The translations under genes were made by a program, and so were the position numbers. A model generated the notes under the pieces. The model saw nothing but the letters and a program-made list of their open reading frames with translations. It was not told the DNA's origin and did no database searches. 15,150 nt of DNA, taken from Cellvibrionaceae bacterium (GTDB lineage: Bacteria > Pseudomonadota > Gammaproteobacteria > Pseudomonadales > Cellvibrionaceae). Positions 6,675 to 14,420 of this stretch are shown in pieces (position 1 is the stretch's first letter; each line of letters opens with the position of its first letter). The stretch lies in contig JAOXRV010000270.1 in NCBI GenBank assembly GCA_025800435.1, positions 1 to 15,150 on the forward strand. The letters run 5' to 3'.

Positions 6675-7979
6675 ATGTCTTGCAAGATCGCCCGCCTAGA
6701 TGCCAATGCCAACAATTTTCAGGCCCAGCTGCAACAGCTGTTGGCCTGGGATTCGGTTTGTGACCCCGCCGTCGACAGTGCGGTAGCGCATATCCTGGCC
6801 GAGGTAAAACAGCACGGCGATAAAGCAGTGGTGGGTTTTAGCAATCAGTTTGATCGCCTCGCGGCCAACAGCATCGATGAATTGGTGGTGCCCGCGGCCG
6901 AGCTGCAGCGCGCTTTAGCGGCTATTCCCGCCGCACAGCGCAGCGCGTTGGAGCAGGCAGCTGCGCGGGTGCGCAGCTACCACGAACACCAGCGTCAGGA
7001 TTCCTGGCAGTACACCGAGGCCGATGGCACGGTGCTGGGGCAACAGATTACCCCGCTTGATCGGGTGGGTTTGTACGTGCCCGGTGGCAAGGCCAGCTAC
7101 CCCTCCTCGGTGTTGATGAACGCTATTCCCGCCAAAGTCGCCGGGGTACCCGAGCTGATTATGGTAAGCCCCACACCGGGTGGCGAGGTCAACCAACTGG
7201 TGCTGGCCGCAGCGGCCATTGCCGGGGTGGATAAAGTGCTTCGCATCGGTGGCGCCCAGGCGGTGGCAGCCCTGGCCTACGGGACTAAAAGTATCGCCAA
7301 GGTCGATAAAATAGTGGGGCCGGGCAATATCTACGTGGCCACCGCCAAGCGCGCGGTATTCGGCCAGGTGGCCATCGATATGATTGCCGGGCCATCGGAA
7401 ATTTTAATTTACTGTGATGGCCAAACCGATCCCGATTGGATCGCCATGGATTTATTTTCCCAGGCCGAGCACGACGAGCAGGCTCAATCGATTTTAATCA
7501 GCGAAGACGCGGCCTTTCTCGATCAGGTCCAGGCCAGTATCGATAAATTGTTGCCGACGCTGGAGCGCCGTGCCATTGCGCGTCAGTCCTTAGAGGGGCG
7601 CGGCGCCTTAATCCAAGTGGCCGACCAAGCCCAGGCGCTGGAGTTAATCAATTACATTGCGCCCGAACACCTGGAGCTATCGGTGGCCGACCCCGATGCG
7701 CTACTGAGTTCTATTCGCCACGCCGGCGCCATCTTTATGGGCCGCTATACCGCCGAGGCGGTGGGCGATTACTGCGCTGGCCCCAATCATGTGTTGCCCA
7801 CCTCGGGCACGGCACGCTTTTCCTCGCCGCTTGGGGTCTACGATTTTCAAAAGCGCAGCTCGTTGATTAAATGCTCGGCCGAGGGCGCCTCCGCCCTGGG
7901 CAAAATTGCCTCGCCCCTGGCTCGGGGCGAATCCCTAGAGGCCCATGCGCGCTCCGCCGAATACCGGATATTGGATTAA
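6675..7979 (+). CDS. hisD: HisD, histidinol dehydrogenase
   Basis: HisD oxidises L-histidinol to L-histidine in two NAD-dependent steps, the end of the pathway; it is a Zn2+ homodimer in the cytosol. The 434 residues match the family. NAD-site motifs include VGLYVPGGKASYPSSVLMNA (about 131-150) and VDKIVGPGNIYVATAKR. Zn ligands and catalytic residues equivalent to those of E. coli are present: Gln263 and His266 (SQAEHDEQA), Glu331-His332 (APEHLEL), Asp365 (VGDYCAGPNHVLPTSG) and His424 (LEAHARS). It lies 43 bases after hisG and ends at 7979 in an intergenic stretch with a MITE-like repeat. hisC, which follows hisD in many relatives, is missing here. Confidence 0.98.
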   Translation: MSCKIARLDANANNFQAQLQQLLAWDSVCDPAVDSAVAHILAEVKQHGDKAVVGFSNQFDRLAANSIDELVVPAAELQRALAAIPAAQRSALEQAAARVRSYHEHQRQDSWQYTEADGTVLGQQITPLDRVGLYVPGGKASYPSSVLMNAIPAKVAGVPELIMVSPTPGGEVNQLVLAAAAIAGVDKVLRIGGAQAVAALAYGTKSIAKVDKIVGPGNIYVATAKRAVFGQVAIDMIAGPSEILIYCDGQTDPDWIAMDLFSQAEHDEQAQSILISEDAAFLDQVQASIDKLLPTLERRAIARQSLEGRGALIQVADQAQALELINYIAPEHLELSVADPDALLSSIRHAGAIFMGRYTAEAVGDYCAGPNHVLPTSGTARFSSPLGVYDFQKRSSLIKCSAEGASALGKIASPLARGESLEAHARSAEYRILD

Positions 7980-8163
7980 CTCAGTATCGCGGCGTGATAG
8001 TTTCGTTAGCTTTCCTTTTTAGAATTTCCACTAGGGCACCTCTGAATAACTCGATGATGCGCAGCGCGCCTTGCAGCTGTACGCTTTAGGATCCCGCTGA
8101 GCATCATCGAGTTATTCAGAGGTGCCCTAGGCTATTAAGGGCTGAGCTAAAAAGGACATTGTT
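7980..8163. other. hisD to DoxX-gene intergenic region
   Basis: These 184 bases contain no gene. More than half is the inverted-repeat element at 8031-8130. The rest is short A/T-rich flank, with AAGGA (8152-8156) as RBS for the next gene. I see no hisD terminator with a U tract and no strong promoter between the element and the DoxX gene. Confidence 0.7.
8031..8130. mobile_element. MITE-like 100-bp inverted-repeat element
   Basis: Bases 8031-8060 and 8101-8130 are perfect 30-base inverted repeats. With one mismatch the pairing continues to 8066 and 8095, leaving a 28-base centre. Each end is CTAG followed by GGCACCTCTGAATAACTC read inwards. CTAG is itself palindromic, so it can equally be a four-base target duplication of the kind made by some IS5-group elements. 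The element has no coding capacity and no U tract, so it resembles a non-autonomous miniature transposable element rather than a plain terminator, though it would form a strong RNA hairpin. The assignment to IS5-type ends is inference from the target sequence. Confidence 0.7.
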
Positions 8164-8820
8164 ATGCACACACTCCCCGCACTGTATTACCGTTTAATCG
8201 GCGGCTTGCGCCACCTCGACGGTTTGCCGCCCCTGGCCCTGCGCCTATACCTTGCCCCCATTTTTATCGCCGCCGGGCTGCATAAACTCAACAATATCGA
8301 GGATATCGCCGCTTGGTTTGGCAACCCCGATTGGGGCCTGGGGCTGCCGGCGCCCGAGCTAATGGCCTATCTGGCCGCTTATACCGAGCTGTTGGGGGGC
8401 TTGGCCCTGGTATTGGGTTTGGCGACGCGCTTGGTATCAATTCCGTTGCTGATCACCATGTTGGTGGCGGCACTAGCGGCCCATTGGGATAACGGCTGGT
8501 TTGCCATTGCCCCTTCTAACCCCGATACCAGTATTGCCACGGTGTTAGAGCCGATTGGTTTTCCCGGCGCCAAACAGAGCCTGGAAAACAGTCTGGAAGT
8601 GGCCAATAGGCTGGGGCGGGCTCGGGATATCCTGGGCGAGCACGGCAATTACGATTGGCTGACCGCTAAGGGCAGCCTGGTGGTGCTTAATAATGGCATT
8701 GAGTTTGCGGCCACCTATTTTATTATGCTGCTGGTGCTGCTGTTTAGCGGCGGCGGGCGCTATGTCAGCGTTGATTATTACCTGAGTCGCCTGCTGCCCC
8801 CTTCTTTAGCAAAGCCCTGA
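8164..8820 (+). CDS. DoxX-family inner-membrane protein, function unknown
   Basis: This 218-residue hydrophobic protein belongs by appearance to the DoxX/YphA-like four-helix membrane family. The signature is LALRLYLAPIFIAAGLHKL near residues 24-42, then YLAAYTELLGGLALVLGLATRLVSIPLLITMLVAALAAH (helices 2-3) and FAATYFIMLLVLLFSGGGRYVSVDYYL (last helix). Between helices 3 and 4 there is a roughly 80-residue, mostly polar insert (about 108-185) that is larger than in minimal DoxX proteins. The family is linked to redox or sulfur chemistry in some members, but no specific role can be given here. The RBS AAGGA is well placed, seven bases before the ATG. The upstream MITE-like element may have separated it from the his operon. 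Confidence 0.8.
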   Translation: MHTLPALYYRLIGGLRHLDGLPPLALRLYLAPIFIAAGLHKLNNIEDIAAWFGNPDWGLGLPAPELMAYLAAYTELLGGLALVLGLATRLVSIPLLITMLVAALAAHWDNGWFAIAPSNPDTSIATVLEPIGFPGAKQSLENSLEVANRLGRARDILGEHGNYDWLTAKGSLVVLNNGIEFAATYFIMLLVLLFSGGGRYVSVDYYLSRLLPPSLAKP

Positions 8821-8850
8821 TCTACACAGGCATTAAATTTAGATCGGTTG

Positions 8851-8859
8851 TGATATACT
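8851..8859 (+). promoter_or_regulatory. Extended -10 promoter of the rhlB helicase gene
   Basis: TGATATACT is an extended -10 (TG-N-TATACT; the hexamer is 8854-8859). The -35 region is weak: ATTAAA at 8832-8837 gives a 16-base spacer and matches three of six positions, which is tolerable with an extended -10. Transcription would start near 8866, about 28 bases before the start codon. Confidence 0.55.
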
Positions 8860-8893
8860 GCGCCGCTTAATTTATCCACAATAGGGCTGTATT

Positions 8894-10453
8894 TTGATCG
8901 GCAGGTTGTTTAAGCAAAAAAATTCCGAATCTGAGCCGGCGCCCAGCGCTGCCAAAGGTGCTACTAAGGGCGCAGCAAAAGGCGCCGCCAAGGGCGGCAA
9001 AGCCTCTGGCCAAGCTAAAGCCAAAGGCCCTAAAGGCGACAAACAGGTTAAACAGGTTAATAGTAAGCCGGCCAATAAAGACGGCGGCAGCCAAAAGCCA
9101 CGGCGTCAAAAGCGCGCCCCCAAGGCCCCCAAAAAACCCTGGGATATCAGCCAGTTTCAGGTGCCCGAGGCCGAGGGTAAAACCCGCTTTCACGACCTGA
9201 AACTTCACAACGACCTTATGCACGGTATTGCCGACCTCGGTTTCCAGTACTGCTCGCCAATTCAGGCCCAGTCGCTGCCCCATTCTTTAGATGGCCACGA
9301 TGTGGTGGGCAAGGCCCAGACCGGTACCGGTAAAACTGCTGCCTTTTTGCTGACCATTATCGATGATCTGCTGCGCAACCCGATCGAGGGTGAGCGCTTT
9401 GCCGGCGAGGCGCGGGCCTTAATTATTGCTCCAACCCGCGAGCTGGTGATTCAAATTGCCGACGATGCCAAGGCCCTGGTCAAACACACCGATCTCAAGG
9501 TGCACACTTTGGTGGGCGGTATGGATTACACCAAGCAGCAGCGCAAGTTGGAAAACTCCTTGGTTGATATTTTAGTCGCCACCCCCGGCCGGCTGTTGGA
9601 TTTTTGCGGCAACCGCGATGTACACCTCGACCAAATTGAAATTATGGTGATCGACGAAGCCGACCGCATGTTGGATATGGGCTTTATCCCCCAGGTGCGC
9701 CGGATTATTCGCCAGACACCGAAAAAAACCCACCGCCAAACTCTGTTGTTCTCGGCCACCTTTACCCAGGATGTGCTCAACTTGGCCGAGCAGTGGACCA
9801 TTGACCCGGTGATGATCGAGATCGAGCCAGAGAGTGTGGCCACCGATACGGTGACCCAAAAAGTCTATTTAATGGCGACCGATGAGAAGTACAAATTGCT
9901 TTATAACGTCTTACAGCAAGATGATGTGGACAGTTTGATTGTGTTTGCCAACCGCCGCGACCAGTGCCGGCGCCTGCACGAAAAGTTGGAAGATCACGGC
10001 TTTAAGGTTGGTATTCTCTCCGGCGATGTGCCCCAAAACAAACGGGTTAAAACCCTAGAGGGCTTTAAAACCGGCGATTTAAAAGTGCTGGTGGCCACCG
10101 ATGTGGCCGGCCGGGGTATTCATATCGACGGCATCAGCCATGTGGTCAACTACACCTTGCCCGAAGAGCCTGAAGACTATGTACACCGCATCGGCCGCAC
10201 CGGCCGCGCGGGCAAAACCGGCACCTCGATCAGCTTGGCCTGTGAAGACGATGCCTTGCGCTTAGAACCCATCGAGCAATTGCTGGGGGATAAACTCAAC
10301 TGCGAAGTGCCGCCGGAAGAGTTATTAGCCGATCACCCACCCCTGCCGCGACGCAAGCGCCCAGAGCGGGATGACCGCCGCGGCGGTGGTCATCGCAGTG
10401 GCGGCAATCGCGGTGGTGGCGGCCGAGGCCGAGGCGGCCCGCGCCGACGTTAG
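8894..10453 (+). CDS. rhlB: RhlB-type DEAD-box ATP-dependent RNA helicase
   Basis: This 519-residue DEAD-box helicase most resembles pseudomonad RhlB, a degradosome-associated RNA helicase. The start is a TTG with AGGG (8883-8886) seven bases upstream; no ATG precedes the conserved core. Residues 1-80 are a low-complexity Lys/Ala/Gly extension. The core begins near FHDLKLHNDLM. Motifs are SPIQ (121-124, Q motif), AQTGTGKT (141-148, Walker A), PTRELV, GGMDY, TPGRLLDF, DEAD (254-257), SAT (287-289), VFANRRDQCRRLHEKL, ATDVAGRGIHIDG, and HRIGRTGRAG (431-440). After about residue 485 an Arg/Gly-rich RGG-like tail follows, likely RNA-binding. The ends, not the core, are unusual. RhlE or another paralogue is the main alternative, but TRFHDLKL, RLLDF and SGDVPQNKR favour RhlB. 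Confidence 0.9.
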   Translation: MIGRLFKQKNSESEPAPSAAKGATKGAAKGAAKGGKASGQAKAKGPKGDKQVKQVNSKPANKDGGSQKPRRQKRAPKAPKKPWDISQFQVPEAEGKTRFHDLKLHNDLMHGIADLGFQYCSPIQAQSLPHSLDGHDVVGKAQTGTGKTAAFLLTIIDDLLRNPIEGERFAGEARALIIAPTRELVIQIADDAKALVKHTDLKVHTLVGGMDYTKQQRKLENSLVDILVATPGRLLDFCGNRDVHLDQIEIMVIDEADRMLDMGFIPQVRRIIRQTPKKTHRQTLLFSATFTQDVLNLAEQWTIDPVMIEIEPESVATDTVTQKVYLMATDEKYKLLYNVLQQDDVDSLIVFANRRDQCRRLHEKLEDHGFKVGILSGDVPQNKRVKTLEGFKTGDLKVLVATDVAGRGIHIDGISHVVNYTLPEEPEDYVHRIGRTGRAGKTGTSISLACEDDALRLEPIEQLLGDKLNCEVPPEELLADHPPLPRRKRPERDDRRGGGHRSGGNRGGGGRGRGGPRRR

Positions 10454-10530
10454 TTTAACTTAAAGCGGTAAGTGAGCCTTAGCTTCTCTTGCCGCCATAC
10501 TCCCGTATGTTCCGCTATCGTTGGCAACAT

Positions 10531-10653
10531 AACCCGGTTTGAGGAGTGGGGGGCACTTTCTCCGTTCCAAAAGCGCTGCATCCAGCAGCTGGCCCCCGTT
10601 TCATCCAGAAGCCTATTCACTGCGAAAGTACCCCCCGCCCCTCAGGCTGGGTT
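10531..10653 (+). repeat. Large imperfect inverted repeat (30-base arms, 63-base loop)
   Basis: Arms 10531-10560 and 10624-10653 pair over all 30 positions: 24 Watson-Crick pairs, four G-U pairs if transcribed on the plus strand, and two A-C mismatches. All differences are transitions. On the minus strand only two wobbles form and four positions mismatch, so the plus-strand RNA folds better. The core is a run of six G opposite six C. The loop includes a smaller hairpin, GCTG-CATC-CAGC. This fits a decayed mobile repeat or a structured RNA. Confidence 0.65.
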
Positions 10654-10666
10654 CCGCCCCCAAAGT

Positions 10667-10696
10667 AAAAAAGCGGCAAATTTATGCCGCTTTTAG
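10667..10696 (-). terminator. Rho-independent terminator of the flgBCDE transcript
   Basis: A ten-base stem pairs 10669-10678 with 10685-10694 (AAAAGCGGCA / TGCCGCTTTT) around a six-base loop. It sits five bases beyond the flgE stop. Read on the minus strand, the stem is followed by a U run, as in an intrinsic terminator. The stem also ends in TTTT on the plus strand, so it may stop rhlB transcripts too. Confidence 0.85.
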
Positions 10697-10700
10697 ATTA

Positions 10701-13157
10701 TTAGCGCAGGTTAATAATGGTCTGGGTAGTCTGGTTGGCGGTTTCAATGGTTTTGGCGTTGGCCTGGTAGTTGCGCTGGGCGATGATCAGGTCGACCAAT
10801 TCGGTGGAGAGGTCGACATTGGAATCCTCCAGGGCATTGGCTTTTACCGAGCCCAGGCCGCCACTGCGCGGTGCCGAAACAACCGGCACGCCCGATTCAT
10901 AGCTTTCCGCCCACATGGTATTGCCCTGCGGGTTTAAACCCTGGGTATTGGTAAAGTTTGCCAGCGCGACCTGGCCCAAAGCTTGAGATTCCTGGTTGCT
11001 AAAGCGGGCGAAGATAACACCGTCTTCGCTGATATTAAGGCCGGTCAGGCGGCCGGTGGCAAAGCCATCTTGGTCGACAGTCTTGACCGTGAACTTATCA
11101 CCAAACTGAGATGATTTGCTCATATCAATGGAAAAATTAGACGTTGGATTGGGCGATGGTACCGGCGCTACCCCGCCCTCTAGTACGGGCAGTGGCTTCA
11201 ACGTACCCAATGGGTTGCCTTCGCTGTCCAGCGGAGTCCAGTTGGAAATTAACACCACATCGGAAAGAGCCTCGTTAAATTCGCCGTTTTCCTTAAAGTG
11301 CAGATCAAAAGTAGCGCGGGTAGGCTCAAGATTTTGTGGCGGCGCCGCCGCTGGATCTGGATCGCCCACTTCTTTACCATCAATGGTGACCACCATCTGC
11401 CAGTGGTTGGGGGAGCTACCGGGCACACTGGGGTCGTATTTTTGTTTTACAAAATACTGATTCATGGTGTGGGGGTTACCCAGGCTGTCAAAGATTTTAA
11501 CCGCGGTGGTGTGGTTGTAGCTCTTGGGATCATTGGGGTCAAAGGGATTAAGCACCACATTTTCAAAGCTGATGGAGTTAAAGGGCTCGAACAAGCCCAG
11601 GGCCGGTGGGTTTAAGTTGCTCACACTAAAGCCATCTTCCAGCTGAATATCTATTTTACCGCCCACCACAATGGAGTTGCCATCGGCATTGGTGGCCGTG
11701 GCGTTGACCAGGGAAGAATCGGTATCAATCTCAATGATTTGGCTGGGCGCATCATCGTTGCCCACAATCTCTATAGCGGTACCATCGTCACCAGCGGTTA
11801 GAGAGAACTTTAGGTCGTGACCGATACTGGATGTAATCACCAGGTCACCGGCATCATCGACCTCGGCACTAATACCCACCAAGGTGGTATCACTGAGGTT
11901 ATTAATCTGGGTTTCCAGGCCGGCAATATCGTCGGCGTTAAGGGTGACGCCATTTAACGCCAGCTCCATATTATTGGCGGGGTTGCTAAAGGTTGCCGCC
12001 AGTATCTTGGCCTCGGTAGAAGCCTTGGCGGTTACACCCGCCAGCGCATTTAACTCGGCCGATGTGGCTGCGGCAGTGGCAGATTTAGTACTGGTGTAGG
12101 TTACCACCGAGCCGTCGGGGCTGGTTACGTCCACCGACTGGGCGGGATAGCCGTTATTCACCGCCGGGGTGCCAGAGCTATTATTCAAGGGTAGGCTGCC
12201 CAGGCCAATCTGACCAACGTTGGCATTGCCATTGTCGATGGTTAGCTGGGAGGGTTCACCCTCCTTCAAGGCGCGGAACTCTATATGAAAGTTACCGCCG
12301 CCGTCGTTAACCGCTACGGCCTGCACATCAATAGCCGTTTGCGGCTGTGTGGGCGCGGAAATTTGGGCATTGATAACATTCACCAAGGTACGCACATCAT
12401 TGTAGTTATTAATGTTACTGGGCAGACCCTTGGAGCTATCTAAGGCGATACTGACGGTACCATTATTGCCAGTTTCGGCATTGCTCAGGGTAATATCAAA
12501 GGTAATATCATTCGCTGAAAAATCAAAGCCCCCGGCTGGGAAAGCGCTAGAAGTACCGTCGATTTGGGTACGAGTAGGGTCGGTGATGCCCACCTGGGAT
12601 ACGGCCACCGAGTTGCCATCGGTAGAAAATTTGGTGCCGATACGCTCCAGTACCTTTTCGTTTGCATCCAGGTTTACGCCCGACTCCACACTGCTGGTTT
12701 GCTGGGGCTGCTGCAAGCTGGCATCAATGCGCAAGTTCTCTAAAATACCGGTGGGCTTACCGGTGCTATCAACCCCAAAACCTTGCAGATTGGCGCCGGT
12801 ATTGGTAATCACATAACCTTCGTTATCCAAGCCGAAGGTACCCGCACGGGTATACATCTGCTCGCCACCCTGGTTGACAATAAAGAAGCCGTCGCCGCTA
12901 ATGGCCATATCTAAGGCGTTGGTAGTGTCGTTGATATTACCCTGCTTAAACTGCTGGGCAGTGGCCTGTAGGCCCACACCAGAACCCGGTCGGTTGGCGA
13001 CAGAGCCGAACAATTGGTTGGAATACACATCGCCAAATTCCGCGCGCGAATGTTTAAAACCCACTGTACTGGCGTTGGCAATATTGTTACCGGTAATCGA
13101 CAGGTCAGAGTTTGCCGCCCGGATACCGCTGAGACCAATATTAAAAGACGATGACAT
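10701..13157 (-). CDS. flgE: FlgE, flagellar hook protein (unusually long)
   Basis: FlgE polymerises into the hook that joins the flagellar rod to the filament. Residues 1-45 carry the basal-body rod signature (FNIGLSGIRAANSDLSITGNNIANAS...VGFK), and residues 770-818 carry the matching C-terminal coiled segment (VDLSTELVDLIIAQRNYQAN). GDGFFIVNQGG near 88-98 and the D2-like YNHTTAVKIFDSLGNPHTMNQYFV near 547-570 confirm the hook protein. It has 818 residues, against about 400 in E. coli. The extra material at roughly 155-535 is Asn/Thr/Ser/Gly-rich and contains two stretches resembling the flagellin hook IN motif, around 255-305 and 375-455. The RBS GGAG precedes the ATG. The upstream gene is flgD (46-base gap), which encodes the hook cap needed for its assembly. 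Confidence 0.95.
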   Translation of the reverse strand: MSSSFNIGLSGIRAANSDLSITGNNIANASTVGFKHSRAEFGDVYSNQLFGSVANRPGSGVGLQATAQQFKQGNINDTTNALDMAISGDGFFIVNQGGEQMYTRAGTFGLDNEGYVITNTGANLQGFGVDSTGKPTGILENLRIDASLQQPQQTSSVESGVNLDANEKVLERIGTKFSTDGNSVAVSQVGITDPTRTQIDGTSSAFPAGGFDFSANDITFDITLSNAETGNNGTVSIALDSSKGLPSNINNYNDVRTLVNVINAQISAPTQPQTAIDVQAVAVNDGGGNFHIEFRALKEGEPSQLTIDNGNANVGQIGLGSLPLNNSSGTPAVNNGYPAQSVDVTSPDGSVVTYTSTKSATAAATSAELNALAGVTAKASTEAKILAATFSNPANNMELALNGVTLNADDIAGLETQINNLSDTTLVGISAEVDDAGDLVITSSIGHDLKFSLTAGDDGTAIEIVGNDDAPSQIIEIDTDSSLVNATATNADGNSIVVGGKIDIQLEDGFSVSNLNPPALGLFEPFNSISFENVVLNPFDPNDPKSYNHTTAVKIFDSLGNPHTMNQYFVKQKYDPSVPGSSPNHWQMVVTIDGKEVGDPDPAAAPPQNLEPTRATFDLHFKENGEFNEALSDVVLISNWTPLDSEGNPLGTLKPLPVLEGGVAPVPSPNPTSNFSIDMSKSSQFGDKFTVKTVDQDGFATGRLTGLNISEDGVIFARFSNQESQALGQVALANFTNTQGLNPQGNTMWAESYESGVPVVSAPRSGGLGSVKANALEDSNVDLSTELVDLIIAQRNYQANAKTIETANQTTQTIINLR

Positions 13158-13203
13158 AATAGACTCCTAATTCTGTTGCTGCTAATCAAGTGAGGCGGCT
13201 GCC

Positions 13204-13935
13204 CTACTGATTAATTTGCTCAATATCGCTAAAGGCGACCGAACCCATGCCTTTCAAGTTTAGGGTTAATTGGTTGTTTGTACCCAGGGTGACACTGCTC
13301 ACCATGGCACTTAATGAAGTATCAAACTGCTCATTTTTACCGGCGACGGTGCCGCTCAAACGAAACTGGTATTCGCCGGCCGGCACCTCATCTAGGCCCG
13401 ATTTCCAATCCAGCAGCTCACCATTTAATTCAAGTTGCTTGCCGTCCCAGCGGAAGTTGTGATCGCCCTCAGGCAGTGAACCCAGCGGCACCCGGCCAAC
13501 CACATTGCCGCCTTTAGCGCTTATGGTTAGCTCCACATCACTGGACGAGGTTGGCAGCTTACCCACCCCGGAAACCACCCCGCCCTGGGCCAGCAAAGCA
13601 GAGCTGGCCGGCACGGTGACTGAGCGCCCCACCAGGGAGGACGCTTGCAGAGCCTGGTTGGATTGAAAGCTATTGGCAAAACTGTCGAAGCGACTGTTTA
13701 GATTATCCAGCGACTCGACACTGCTAAACTGGGCCAGCTGCGCTACAAACTCACCGTTTTCGGTGGGGTTTAGGGGGCTCTGATTTTTTAACTGGGCCAC
13801 CATTAACTCCAAAAATGCGTCTTTACCCAGCTCATTATTGGCCGGTTCCGCCGCTTGCTTGGCGCCACTGTTATTGGCCGAGCCTTTAATTAAACTGCTC
13901 AAATAAGCGTTGTCTTGAATGCTGCCGGTACTCAT
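13204..13935 (-). CDS. flgD: FlgD, flagellar hook assembly (cap) protein
   Basis: FlgD forms the temporary cap on the growing hook and directs FlgE subunits into place; it is exported by the flagellar type III apparatus and is later lost. The 243 residues match the family. The conserved N-terminal region is GKDAFLELMVAQLKNQSPLNPTENGEFVAQLAQFSSVESLDNLN at about residues 38-81 (shown by its key motif LKNQSPLNP). The C-terminal part (about residues 105-243) is a mixed Tudor and fibronectin/FLN-like beta region with GSLPEGDHNFRWDGK and PAGEYQFRLSG. It lies between flgC and flgE, as in most gammaproteobacteria. Confidence 0.95.
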   Translation of the reverse strand: MSTGSIQDNAYLSSLIKGSANNSGAKQAAEPANNELGKDAFLELMVAQLKNQSPLNPTENGEFVAQLAQFSSVESLDNLNSRFDSFANSFQSNQALQASSLVGRSVTVPASSALLAQGGVVSGVGKLPTSSSDVELTISAKGGNVVGRVPLGSLPEGDHNFRWDGKQLELNGELLDWKSGLDEVPAGEYQFRLSGTVAGKNEQFDTSLSAMVSSVTLGTNNQLTLNLKGMGSVAFSDIEQINQ

Positions 13936-13968
13936 CGTTCTCTACCCATTGAAACTTGTCGTTAAGGC

Positions 13969-14409
13969 TTACTGACCTAAAGTCAGCACCCGCTGTACCA
14001 TTTGTTTTGCCGAGTTGGCCACTTCCACATTTACCTGGAAAGAGCGCGAGGCGGCGATCATATTACTCATCTCTTCCACCACATTGACGTTGGGGTAATA
14101 GACATAACCCTCTTCATCGGACTTTGGGTGGTGTGGCTCGTAGCGGCGCTGCAGCGGTGCATCACTCTCGACAATACCCGCAACCTGCACGCCGGCACCG
14201 GCGGGCATGCCGTCATCGAGCGTATCAAAATCAATATTCATGGCATCGCGCTGGACCGCCGCAAACACCGGGTGACGGCCGCGGTACACCTGATCGATAC
14301 TGGAGCTGGCGGACTGGGCATTGGCCAGGTTACTGGCGGTAGTGTTGAGGCGCACGGTTTGCGCGTTCATGCCTGAACCGGCGATATTTAAAATACTATT
14401 CAAAGACAT
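13969..14409 (-). CDS. flgC: FlgC, proximal rod protein
   Basis: FlgC is a subunit of the proximal rod of the flagellar basal body. The 146 residues are typical. The N-terminus (LNSILNIAGSGMNAQTVRLNTTASNLANAQS) is the rod-family heptad helix. GYVYYPNVNVVEEMSNMIAASRSFQVNVEVANSAKQMV is the characteristic C-terminal part, with the near-invariant YPNVN motif. The RBS reads GGAG in AGGAGTAGGG before the ATG. The gene follows flgB by 11 bases, indicating coupled translation of the two rod subunits. Confidence 0.97.
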   Translation of the reverse strand: MSLNSILNIAGSGMNAQTVRLNTTASNLANAQSASSSIDQVYRGRHPVFAAVQRDAMNIDFDTLDDGMPAGAGVQVAGIVESDAPLQRRYEPHHPKSDEEGYVYYPNVNVVEEMSNMIAASRSFQVNVEVANSAKQMVQRVLTLGQ

Positions 14410-14420
14410 TTACCCTACTC

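Larger units (their letters stand above)
10454..10700. other. Highly structured intergenic region between convergent rhlB and flgE
   Basis: The region has no gene I can support. From left to right it holds three hairpins: 10465-10472 with 10488-10495 (GCGGTAAG/CTTGCCGC, one wobble); 10496-10509 (CATAC-TCCC-GTATG); and a 30-base imperfect stem of 10531-10560 with 10624-10653. A terminator follows at 10667-10696. The first three are not followed by U runs. An interspersed repeat or a transcribed structured RNA both fit; I cannot decide. Confidence 0.6.

Noticed and set aside
8031..8130. Reading the long inverted repeat as the hisD terminator
   Set aside because: No U run follows either arm, the arms are far longer than terminator stems, and the CTAG borders suggest insertion. 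It may still impede transcription.
10472..10696. 74-codon plus-strand frame from a GTG in the rhlB-flgE gap
   Set aside because: It runs through all three hairpins and the terminator, has no clear RBS, and I recognise no family. The structure explains the sequence better, though a short repeat-borne protein cannot be excluded.
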